NCBI GenBank assembly: GCA_963169055.1
Contig: CAUJFU010000308.1
Span: 1 to 9,339, forward strand
DNA: 9,339 bases
From: Myxococcota bacterium
GTDB lineage: Bacteria; Myxococcota_C; UBA6777
Direction of reading: 5' to 3'
Under the pieces are notes generated by a model. That model was given only the letters and a program-made list of their open reading frames with translations, made no database searches and was not told where the DNA came from. This document shows positions 1 through 6,579 of the stretch, piece after piece (position 1 is the stretch's first letter; every line of letters begins with the position of its first letter). The position numbers and the translations under genes are program-made.

Positions 1-58
1 GGCCTTTGCCCCCACAGACGCTGCGCTCGACGCCGTCCGACATCCCCTCGTCTCCTAA
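1..58 (+). other. Open frame entering from upstream, ending at an in-frame TAA
   Basis: In the frame used by the gene that follows, bases 2-55 read AFAPTDAALDAVRHPLVS and then hit TAA at 56-58. The codons (gcc, ctc, gac, gtc) resemble those of neighbouring genes. This may be the end of a preceding gene, or an earlier part of the next protein interrupted by a nonsense change or a nearby indel. The frame one base later is also open here and is Pro/Thr/Ser-rich. The upstream sequence needed to choose is outside the window. Confidence 0.35.
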
Positions 59-808
59 AACGCCCCAAACGCCAACCCCGCCCAAGCATGGCCCCATCAT
101 CTCGATCCACCCGATATCTGGGTCGATGATGAACCCTCTTCCTCCAAACTTACTGAACTCAGTGCTGCCCTTGATAAACATTACGGCGGAGCCACCGCTC
201 CCCCAGCGTCCTCTAAATCCCATCCATCCGCCCCCAAACCACAAGCCGCCAAATCGACCATCATTCCGCCCAAATCGATACTACCGCCCTCCGATGAGCG
301 ACGTGCTCCACCCAACGAACCAACATCCGTCAAAGAACAGGCCCTCCCCCGCCCTGTGCGCGCAAACGTACCGCGTTCCCAAGCCTTGTGGACTTCCGAA
401 CAGACACAACGCAAAGGCGTCGGTCGTTGGCTGTTTTTGCTTGTTCTTCTGCTTTGCCTTGGCGCTGCCGCCTTCGTTTATTTCTCTCCGCAACAAGCCA
501 GCCTTCTTTGGCTACGCCTGCGGCTCTACACCACAGGTGCCGACAGCCTCGAAAAACAATTCCCCAAACGCAAAAAAAGAACCCGCCCTCCTCAACGAAA
601 ACAAACCAAACCGCCCAAACCACCGAGACAACGGAACATCGACACCGTCCCCGAAGATCCTCCCGACCCTCAACCCAAACCCAGCACACCGCCACCCACG
701 CGACGAAAAGCCCAACCCACACGGCGAAAAGCCCAACCCACACGGCACAAAAGAAAGAAGAAAAAAGTCCGAATCAAACCCCGTCCGACAGAACCCGAAG
801 ACGATTAA
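59..808 (+). CDS. Single-pass membrane protein with basic Pro-rich tail; 5' end unresolved
   Basis: I do not recognise a family. The frame is open from 59 to TAA 806-808 (249 codons). About 123 residues of Pro/Ser/Ala-rich, probably disordered sequence come first, including an acidic WVDDEPSSSK patch. A hydrophobic segment WLFLLVLLLCLGAAAFVYF (bases 428-484) follows, preceded by QRKGVGR. By the positive-inside rule this places the N-terminal part in the cytoplasm and the tail outside. The tail of about 107 residues is very basic (about 32 Lys/Arg by my count) and Pro-rich, has a 7-residue repeat PTRRKAQ, and ends PTEPEDD. The codons look genuinely coding across 59-355, yet there is no ATG, GTG or TTG there; the first is GTG 356, which lies only about 24 codons before the membrane segment. 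A gene caller may therefore report 356-808 only. The true gene probably extends upstream through a frame break at or near the TAA at 56. Existence of a gene is likely; its start and function are not established. Confidence 0.6.
   Translation, partial: NAPNANPAQAWPHHLDPPDIWVDDEPSSSKLTELSAALDKHYGGATAPPASSKSHPSAPKPQAAKSTIIPPKSILPPSDERRAPPNEPTSVKEQALPRPVRANVPRSQALWTSEQTQRKGVGRWLFLLVLLLCLGAAAFVYFSPQQASLLWLRLRLYTTGADSLEKQFPKRKKRTRPPQRKQTKPPKPPRQRNIDTVPEDPPDPQPKPSTPPPTRRKAQPTRRKAQPTRHKRKKKKVRIKPRPTEPEDD
428..484 (+). other. Predicted transmembrane segment of the first gene
   Basis: Nineteen hydrophobic residues from TGG 428 to TTC 484 with no charged residue inside, flanked by QRKGVGR before and SPQQ after. 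It is long enough to cross a membrane once. Its central position and the absence of a signal-peptide context at the true N-terminus favour a bitopic anchor over a cleaved signal. Confidence 0.75.
695..745 (+). repeat. 21-bp in-frame tandem repeat (PTRRKAQ)
   Basis: Two 7-codon units, 695-715 and 716-736, plus a partial third at 737-745, encode PTRRKAQ-PTRRKAQ-PTR. The 21 bases from 704 (CGAAAAGCCCAACCCACACGG) recur exactly at 725. The period is a multiple of three, so the unit count can change without breaking the frame. It lies in the basic tail, where such expansions are easily tolerated. Confidence 0.85.
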
Positions 809-844
809 ATAAGCCGACCAACCCATCGCGGTGGGGGAGCACCA

Positions 845-1312
845 TCAACTCGGGGGAAGGGAAACTCCACGCGCAGCCGCCCATTTCGTCGCATAATTCT
901 TGTACGCATCTGTCTCAAAGTAGCGAAATGGTCGGCCTTTGTGCAAGCAAACGAACTTGATCAAACAAGTGATCACTTCTTGCTGCTCTTCGCTGCGAAG
1001 ATTGAAAACACAAGCTTTTGTTTCCACCAAGATCGAAGATTTCCCGATCTCTTGTGTCCGACAATAGATCTGCACCGAATCGCCGATGTGAACGGGTGTG
1101 ACAAAGACGATGTTGTCAACACTCACGGTCACGATGTTGTCGTAGCCGATGGCCTCGATCACATAAAGCGCCGAGCTTTCATCCAGCCACGAAAGCATCA
1201 CACCACCAAAGAGATTCCCAAACGCGTTCAGATCACGCGACATCACCAGATGCCGATTCACCAAACGATACCCTTCACGACGCAGGGCGTCTTCTGAATA
1301 CTCGGTACGCAT
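845..1312 (-). CDS. Acyl-CoA thioesterase, YciA/hotdog family
   Basis: A 155-residue cytoplasmic hotdog-fold thioesterase that would hydrolyse acyl-CoA to free acid and CoA. The family signature is clear: N29-x-x-G-N-x-F-G-G (29-37), then MLSWLDESS with Asp44 at the position of the YciA catalytic aspartate, then VTVSVDNIVFVTPVHIGD (second strand block) and IGKSSILVETKACVF (third block). Length is typical of single-domain bacterial members. I chose ATG 1312-1310 because the family begins shortly before the RxxxxxDxNxxG block and an AAAGAAGG ribosome site lies 10 bases upstream. The frame stays open to 1480, but those extra 56 residues (several Cys, no conserved motif) look non-coding and contain the likely promoter. 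It is convergent with the membrane-protein gene and divergent from gltB. The substrate chain length cannot be read from sequence. Confidence 0.88.
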   Translation of the reverse strand: MRTEYSEDALRREGYRLVNRHLVMSRDLNAFGNLFGGVMLSWLDESSALYVIEAIGYDNIVTVSVDNIVFVTPVHIGDSVQIYCRTQEIGKSSILVETKACVFNLRSEEQQEVITCLIKFVCLHKGRPFRYFETDAYKNYATKWAAARGVSLPPS

Positions 1313-1322
1313 CGCAGTCCAG

Positions 1323-1330
1323 CCTTCTTT
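1323..1330 (-). promoter_or_regulatory. Ribosome binding site deciding the thioesterase start
   Basis: On the minus strand this reads AAAGAAGG, 10 bases before ATG 1312. It supports the short 155-residue protein over the 211-residue open frame. Confidence 0.5.
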
Positions 1331-1347
1331 GTTCGAAAAGCAGAGCA

Positions 1348-1377
1348 TTTGTAGAGAAGCAGAACAGAAACATCCAA
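1348..1377 (-). promoter_or_regulatory. Possible promoter of the thioesterase gene
   Basis: On the minus strand TTGGAT (1377-1372) and TACAAA (1353-1348) are separated by 18 bases, resembling sigma-70 -35 and -10 boxes. They would give a leader of about 30 bases before ATG 1312. This is a visual match only; such matches are common by chance. Confidence 0.25.
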
Positions 1378-1474
1378 CAAAACGCCCTTGATGCGGGGTT
1401 TTGCTGCGGTCTAAACATCTTGGTGCATGGGGTAGCACCGTTTGTGGTTGGGCGCAAGAAGCCCGCTGTGGAGT

Positions 1475-1504
1475 TTGCATTGACGTATTTTGTCTGCGTA
1501 TGCT
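1475..1504 (+). promoter_or_regulatory. Possible gltB promoter
   Basis: TTGCAT (1475-1480) and TATGCT (1499-1504) are separated by 18 bases, upstream of gltB, with a predicted leader of about 85 bases. A TTGACG overlaps at 1480-1485 but is too close to TATGCT to pair with it. Weak, visual evidence. Confidence 0.25.
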
Positions 1505-1517
1505 AGTGCAAAAACGT

Positions 1518-1546
1518 TGCGTGGTGCGGGTAGAGGATCACGCGTG
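1518..1546 (+). promoter_or_regulatory. Leader hairpin and CACGCGTG palindrome before gltB
   Basis: GCGTGGT (1519-1525) can pair with ATCACGC (1537-1543) across an 11-base loop, with one G-U pair; T1518 and G1544 can add a wobble pair. The 3' arm overlaps a perfect 8-base palindrome CACGCGTG (1539-1546). It lies 50-80 bases before the gltB start, so it could act as a leader structure or an operator. No known riboswitch or glnA-type RNA motif was recognised. Confidence 0.2.
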
Positions 1547-1580
1547 GAAGGCTGTTGAAGCGTCATAGGCGCGAGGCACA

Positions 1581-1586
1581 AGGGAG
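1581..1586 (+). promoter_or_regulatory. gltB ribosome binding site
   Basis: AGGGAG, 11 bases before ATG 1598. It supports a start giving a 10-residue leader before the conserved nucleophile cysteine. Confidence 0.55.
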
Positions 1587-1597
1587 CAAAAGAACTG

Positions 1598-4500
1598 ATG
1601 CTGGATTGGAATCGAGAACGTTCGTCGTGTGGGGTGGGATTTTTGGCGAGCTTGCGAGGTGTGTGGAGTCACGAGCATTTGCGTCATGGGCTTCATGCGT
1701 TGCGCTGTGTGGAGCATCGAGGTGCGTGTGGAGCGGATCAACAAACAGGCGATGGGGCGGGGATGATGACCGATATCCCATACAAACTGTTCGGTTTATC
1801 CGAGGGAGAGATCGCCGTAGCGATGTTGTTTTTGCCCTCTGATTCGGGGCGTCGCCATACAGCCCAACACATTTTTGAAGATACCTTCGGCTTTTTGGGT
1901 CTCGAAGTCCTGCGTTATCGAGACGTTCCTGTGGATCCGTCGGTGTTGGGGGCAGATGCGCGAACCAAGATGCCATCGATCCGACAAGCGTTTATCCGCC
2001 GCCCCGTGCATTGCCGCACGGCTTACAGCTTTGACAAGCTGCTTTACACGGCCAAGCGCACCACCCGTCTCAAAGAACACGAGCGCGGGATCAAAGAAGA
2101 CTTCTTCTTTTCGTCGCTATCCGCCAAAACCATCGTGTACAAGGCGCTTGTGCGTTCAGAAGCGCTCGACCGTTTTTATTTGGATCTCCAAGAACCTTCG
2201 TATACGACGCGATTTGCGTTGTTTCATCGGCGTTTCAGCACCAATACATCGTCTTCGTGGGACAAAGTACAACCGTTCCGTTTGATCGGACACAACGGCG
2301 AGATCAACACCATCGCGGGCAATCGTGCGTGGGGTCGAGCACGAGAGATGTCGCTCGAAGCGCAGACAGGGGAGTTGTTGACGCCCGAAGCGATCAGCGA
2401 TTCGGGAAGCCTCAACGAGATGGTCGAAGCCCTGCGTTACCGCAGCGGGGTTCCACACGTCGAGGATATCTTGGCGCTGATGATCCCGCCCGCCGACCAA
2501 AACAACGAGTTTTACAAGTTTTGGAGCCGTGCGATGGAGCCGTGGGATGGCCCGGCCTTTTTGACTTTTTCCGAAGGTCGGCATGTGGGGGCTCGGTTGG
2601 ACCGAAACGGCTTTCGTCCATGTCGGTGGGTTCGAACACAAGAACACTTTTTTCTTGCTTCGGAGGCGGGCGTTTTTGAGGTGGACGAACGAGATGCACT
2701 TTCCAAAGGAACCCTTGCTGCGGGGCGCGGCGTCGTGGTCGATTTGGAAAATGGCGCGGTGATGTTCCGCGATCCAAGCCAATCGATCGAGCATCGTGCG
2801 GCTCATTACGACGCTCGGCTTGTCCCGTTGCCCCATAGCGGATCGTTGGGCGAAGTCGCTCCATCGACGTTGGATCTGCCCACAGATTCGCCTTTTGTGG
2901 CGGTATCGTTGTTTGAAGAACCCACAGGCGAAGCCTTGCAAGCCTCAATGCTTTCGATGCGCAGCCATCTCCAAGCCCAGCACTTTTCGCCCGAGGCATC
3001 GGTCTCTCAGATCAGAAAAGCAGGACTCTTTCTTTACAACGAAGAAGATATCCGCGTGATCTTGGGCCCGATGGTCGAGTCAGGCAAAGAGCCGATCGGT
3101 TCGATGGGAGATACCGCAAGGATGGCGATCCTCTCGAATGAACCGCGATCTTTGTTTGATTACTTCTATCAAAATTTTTCGCAAGTGACCAATCCACCGC
3201 TTGATTACATCCGCGAAGCGATGGTCACGGATCTTCGCGTGTACCTCGGCAGAAAACCCAACCTCTTCCAACCCAAAGAATTGATCCCGCCTGCGCCTGC
3301 GTTTGCGCTGGAAAGCCCTGTGATGTCACTCGAACAGATCGGTGCGTTGGCTTCTTTGTTGGGCCGCGAACTGCCCGAAACACGACTTGCTCCGCACGCG
3401 TTGGAGATGACCTTTTTGCGCGAACATGGTGCGGTGGGGATGAAGGAGCGTTTGCGCGCCCTTGGGGAAGAAGCGGTATTGGCGGCGAGACGGGGTTATT
3501 CGATCTTGATCTTGACCGATCGTGGAGCCGATACGGAACACTTGCCGATCCCGAGCCTGTTGGCATTGCGTGCCGTGTTGTACGCCTTGGGCGAGGCAGG
3601 TCTGCGGCTGCGCGTCTCGCTGGTGGTGGACAGCGGAGAGATCCGAGGAACCCATCACGTCGCGGCGTTGGTCAGTTTCGGAGCGACAGCGGTTTGCCCG
3701 TACCTTGCGCTGTCTTTGGCGCGAGACGGCATGGGGATGCACCATCTTCCCGAAGATGCAGACACACGCGAAGAGCATTTGCGTCATGCCCTTGAGATGG
3801 GGCTGATGAAAGTGATGGCAAAGTGCGGGATCTCGGTGGTGCGCAGTTATCAAGGCTCGATGTTGATGACCCCCTTGGGTCTAGGGGCCACGCTGCTCGA
3901 AGATTATTTTGATGCGATGCCCTCTTGGATTGGAGGAATCGAATTGGAGGATATCGCACGCGGTATCCTTGCTCGTGCAGCCCAATGGTCCGAAGAAGGA
4001 GCCGACTGGACTCCGCCCAAGTTGTACCTCTATAAAGAACACAATCGCGGTCAAACGGGCGAAAAACATTCGATGACCAACACGCGCTCCAAGCTTCTGC
4101 ATCAGATCGCACGCCATGAAGGCGATGTGATGGAGAAGATGGAGACTTATCAAGAATATCTCGCGATCGGTGAGGCCGACGCTCCCGTCAACTTGCGACA
4201 TCTCTTAAAGATCCGCCCCACAGGCCAAGGCGTTCCCCTCGAAGAAGTCGAACCTTGGCGAGCGATCACACAACGCATGGGATCGGGGGCGATGTCTTTT
4301 GGGGCGATCAGTGCGGAGTCTCAGCGCGATATTATCTTGGCGATGCGTGAAGTCGGTGGGCGAAGCAACAGCGGCGAAGGCGGCGAAAATCCATACTACT
4401 TTACAGAAGGGATCACCGCGAGCGCAAAACAAGTGGCTTCGGCACGTTTTGGCGTGACTGCCGAGTACCTTGTGTCGGGCAAAGAAATTCAGATCAAGAT

Positions 4501-6223
4501 CTGCCAAGGAGCCAAACCGGGCGAAGGAGGCCAACTGATGGGCCTCAAGGTGACACCTGATATCGCTCGTGCTCGTTATGCTCCCGAAGGAGTGGACCTG
4601 ATCTCGCCCCCACCCCTTCACGATATCTACAGCATCGAAGATCTCAAACAACTGATCTACGAACTGAAACAAGTCGCCCCGCACTCCCTTGTCAGCGTCA
4701 AATTGGTCGCAGGTCCGGGCATTGGAACGATCGCCGTTGGAGTCGCCAAAGCAGGTGCCGATATCATCCAAGTATCGGGCGGCGACGGCGGTACGGGCGC
4801 GGCCTCCTTGAGTTCGATGAAACACGCAGGGCTTCCGTGGGAACTCGGCGTGTTGGAAGTTCATCAAGCCCTTGCCGCCAACCAACTGCGCGAACATTTG
4901 ATCTTGCGCGCAGATGGGGGCCTTTCGACAGGGATGGATATCGTGATGGCCGCGATCTTGGGCGCGGACGAGATGGACTTCGGAAAGCTGCTGTTGATCG
5001 CCGAAGGTTGCGTTATGGCCCGTATCTGCGAGAAAAACACTTGCCCCACAGGGATCGCCACCCACGACCCTCGCTTCAAATCCAAGTACAAAGGCCAAAA
5101 AGAACACATCGTGCGCGTCTTGCAGATCTTGGCCGAAGATACACGACAGATCATGGCACAGCTAGGAGTCCGCAGACTCAGCGATCTAATCGGACGCACC
5201 GAGCTTTTGGAGATCAACGAACGCCACGCGATGCTGCTCAAAGAACGGCGGTTGGATCTGTCTTTCTTCTTTTCGCCCGCCCAAAGCGGAGGATGCACTT
5301 GGTGGGAGAAAAGTGCAGCACACTTCTCCGAAAACACCGAAACACGCGCAAACCAAACCGAGGCTATTTCTCTTTCACGCCTCCGCGACCCCAAGGCTCC
5401 TTATGCCGAAGGAAATGCGATCAGCCCCTTGAATGCTGAGATCTTGGCACGCATCGAAGCCCTCGTCCACGCAGGGCAACCCGTCGAAGAAACCTTTTCG
5501 ATCCGCTCGACCGATCGGGCGGTACTGGCACGATACGCCGGCTGGCTCGCGGGCCAAAAACAGCAATCGCGCCTCCAATCCCCCACCCGCACAGACGAAG
5601 TGTGGCCTCCTGTGCATCTGCGCTTTCGAGGCAGTGCAGGCCAAGGCTTTGGCGTCTTTCTCACAGGCAACACTCACATCACCCTCGAAGGCGAAGCAAA
5701 TGACTCCGTGTGCAAAGGAATGTCCGATGGTTTCGTCGTAATCAAACCCTCTCCTGATGCACGATTTGTCCCCGAAGAAGCGAGTATCATCGGAAATTGC
5801 GCACTTTACGGCGCAACGGGCGGAAAAATCTTTGTGCATGGACGCGCAGGCGATCGTTTTGCCGTCCGAAATAGCGGAGCCATCGCCGTAGTCGAAGGAA
5901 CGGGGCTGCATGCTTGCGAGTACATGACCAACGGAAAAGTCGTCATCTTGGGCCGCAGTTCGGCCAACTTGGGTGCAGGGATGACGGGTGGCGAAGTGAT
6001 CGGCCCCCCCAGTCTACAACCCTTCCTTCACCCCGATTTTCTCACGGAAGTTCCCATGGATGCAGGTGAATTACAAGATCTTCGCCTGCTTCTCGAAGAA
6101 TATTTCGCTGCAACCTCCTCTGCAACCGCGCACAAACTCTTACAAGCATGGTCTTTCCAAGCCCCGCCCCTGCGCCGTTATCGCTCAATCCACCAAAGAA
6201 AACACCAAGAACGCGCTGCATAA
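1598..6223 (+). CDS. gltB: Glutamate synthase large (alpha) subunit
   Basis: A 1541-residue cytoplasmic flavo-iron-sulfur enzyme of nitrogen assimilation: glutamine + 2-oxoglutarate + reductant gives two glutamates. Domains in order: class II glutamine amidotransferase from Cys11 (SSCGVGFLA), where removal of a 10-residue propeptide would expose the nucleophile, with HRRFSTNT and HNGEIN (232-237) further on; a central domain to about 800; the FMN/synthase domain with MGSGAMSFGAIS (from Met894), SNSGEGGE (923-930), QGAKPGEGGQL, SPPPLHDIYSIEDL and GDGGTGAA (1062-1069); three cluster cysteines C1138-x5-C1144-x4-C1149 (3Fe-4S); and the C-terminal GXGXG beta-helix (about 1345-1465). All key motifs are intact and the length is normal. 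Only 13 residues separate GEGGE from KQVAS, so the roughly 27-residue ferredoxin loop that I recall from plant and cyanobacterial Fd-GOGAT is absent; this favours the NAD(P)H type that works with GltD. No gltD follows within the window, so the partner must be upstream of it, elsewhere in the genome, or of another kind. Confidence 0.97.
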   Translation: MLDWNRERSSCGVGFLASLRGVWSHEHLRHGLHALRCVEHRGACGADQQTGDGAGMMTDIPYKLFGLSEGEIAVAMLFLPSDSGRRHTAQHIFEDTFGFLGLEVLRYRDVPVDPSVLGADARTKMPSIRQAFIRRPVHCRTAYSFDKLLYTAKRTTRLKEHERGIKEDFFFSSLSAKTIVYKALVRSEALDRFYLDLQEPSYTTRFALFHRRFSTNTSSSWDKVQPFRLIGHNGEINTIAGNRAWGRAREMSLEAQTGELLTPEAISDSGSLNEMVEALRYRSGVPHVEDILALMIPPADQNNEFYKFWSRAMEPWDGPAFLTFSEGRHVGARLDRNGFRPCRWVRTQEHFFLASEAGVFEVDERDALSKGTLAAGRGVVVDLENGAVMFRDPSQSIEHRAAHYDARLVPLPHSGSLGEVAPSTLDLPTDSPFVAVSLFEEPTGEALQASMLSMRSHLQAQHFSPEASVSQIRKAGLFLYNEEDIRVILGPMVESGKEPIGSMGDTARMAILSNEPRSLFDYFYQNFSQVTNPPLDYIREAMVTDLRVYLGRKPNLFQPKELIPPAPAFALESPVMSLEQIGALASLLGRELPETRLAPHALEMTFLREHGAVGMKERLRALGEEAVLAARRGYSILILTDRGADTEHLPIPSLLALRAVLYALGEAGLRLRVSLVVDSGEIRGTHHVAALVSFGATAVCPYLALSLARDGMGMHHLPEDADTREEHLRHALEMGLMKVMAKCGISVVRSYQGSMLMTPLGLGATLLEDYFDAMPSWIGGIELEDIARGILARAAQWSEEGADWTPPKLYLYKEHNRGQTGEKHSMTNTRSKLLHQIARHEGDVMEKMETYQEYLAIGEADAPVNLRHLLKIRPTGQGVPLEEVEPWRAITQRMGSGAMSFGAISAESQRDIILAMREVGGRSNSGEGGENPYYFTEGITASAKQVASARFGVTAEYLVSGKEIQIKICQGAKPGEGGQLMGLKVTPDIARARYAPEGVDLISPPPLHDIYSIEDLKQLIYELKQVAPHSLVSVKLVAGPGIGTIAVGVAKAGADIIQVSGGDGGTGAASLSSMKHAGLPWELGVLEVHQALAANQLREHLILRADGGLSTGMDIVMAAILGADEMDFGKLLLIAEGCVMARICEKNTCPTGIATHDPRFKSKYKGQKEHIVRVLQILAEDTRQIMAQLGVRRLSDLIGRTELLEINERHAMLLKERRLDLSFFFSPAQSGGCTWWEKSAAHFSENTETRANQTEAISLSRLRDPKAPYAEGNAISPLNAEILARIEALVHAGQPVEETFSIRSTDRAVLARYAGWLAGQKQQSRLQSPTRTDEVWPPVHLRFRGSAGQGFGVFLTGNTHITLEGEANDSVCKGMSDGFVVIKPSPDARFVPEEASIIGNCALYGATGGKIFVHGRAGDRFAVRNSGAIAVVEGTGLHACEYMTNGKVVILGRSSANLGAGMTGGEVIGPPSLQPFLHPDFLTEVPMDAGELQDLRLLLEEYFAATSSATAHKLLQAWSFQAPPLRRYRSIHQRKHQERAA

Positions 6224-6324
6224 CCCACACACTCCACTCCCCATGCTAACGCCGACACGCTGCGCTTGCTTTTTTGCGGTGAATGCGTTTTTGTGAGATA
6301 GAAGTTACGCAGTTGGGCTTATTT

Positions 6325-6343
6325 TGTGGGGTGTCACCCCACA
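6325..6343. promoter_or_regulatory. Perfect 19-base palindrome
   Basis: TGTGGGGTG-T-CACCCCACA: two 9-base arms around one central T, all positions matching. As DNA it has the symmetry of a site for a dimeric regulator. As RNA it could form an 8-bp stem with a 3-base loop, but no U-run follows (ccccgcc), so it is a poor intrinsic terminator. It lies about 100 bases after gltB and 235 bases before the next gene. Confidence 0.4.
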
Positions 6344-6396
6344 CCCCGCCATAGACTGTCGCCCCTTGACCCCGTATTGGCGAAGAGATCACTGTC

Positions 6397-6425
6397 TTTC
6401 AAATCAACGACTCTGTCGCTTGAAA
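6397..6425. repeat. Two-part hairpin
   Basis: The outer arms TTTCAA (6397-6402) and TTGAAA (6420-6425) enclose an inner stem CGAC-TCT-GTCG (6408-6418), with an asymmetric internal loop of 5 and 1 bases. This could fold in RNA on either strand. No function is assigned. Confidence 0.3.
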
Positions 6426-6562
6426 TACCGCGAACACGGCTTTTTTCGGCAACTGCGTGACACCTATGAGAGAGAGAAGCAACGCCGTTGTTCGGAGTTC
6501 GATGCGCGGCTTGTTTTGCAACCTCCCAAGCCAGCGTTGCTGCGATCACCCCCTTGCCGTCC

Positions 6563-6568
6563 GAGGAG
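6563..6568 (+). promoter_or_regulatory. Ribosome binding site of the 5'-nucleotidase C-terminal-domain gene
   Basis: GAGGAG, 11 bases before ATG 6580. It supports this start over the further-upstream ATG at 6457, because the protein then begins directly with a signal peptide. Confidence 0.5.
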
Positions 6569-6579
6569 ACAGCGAACGG

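Larger units (their letters stand above)
6224..6579. other. 356-base gene-free stretch between gltB and the nucleotidase unit
   Basis: No convincing gene. It begins C-rich, has T-runs near 6270 and 6288, then the 19-base palindrome (6325-6343) and a two-part hairpin (6397-6425). An 87-codon minus-strand frame (6334-6597) spans part of it but shows no recognisable domain and overlaps the start of the next gene. No tRNA or known RNA motif was seen. It probably holds the gltB 3' region and the promoter of the nucleotidase genes. Confidence 0.5.

Noticed and set aside
6-812. 268-codon plus-strand frame one base off from the membrane protein
   Set aside because: After about base 100 it reads as Pro/Asn/Arg-rich noise with frequent rare-looking codons, while the adjacent frame gives a proper membrane segment and sensible codons. 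Only its first part (before about 58) might belong to a real gene through a frame shift.
809-844. Bidirectional terminator between the convergent membrane-protein and thioesterase genes
   Set aside because: Only 4-bp stems (CCCA/TGGG, GGTG/CACC) without T-runs were found, so there is not enough evidence.
1313-1480. 56-residue N-terminal extension of the thioesterase
   Set aside because: It is Cys-rich with no family motif. The ribosome site and promoter-like boxes fall inside it, and the family starts near ATG 1312.
4205-5107. 300-codon minus-strand open frame inside gltB
   Set aside because: It is an antisense shadow of the strongly conserved FMN domain and has no recognisable motif of its own.
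6255-6295. Possible intrinsic terminator after gltB (T-runs at about 6270 and 6288)
   Set aside because: I could pair only about 3 bp (CGC/GCG) before the T-run; no stable GC-rich stem precedes either run.
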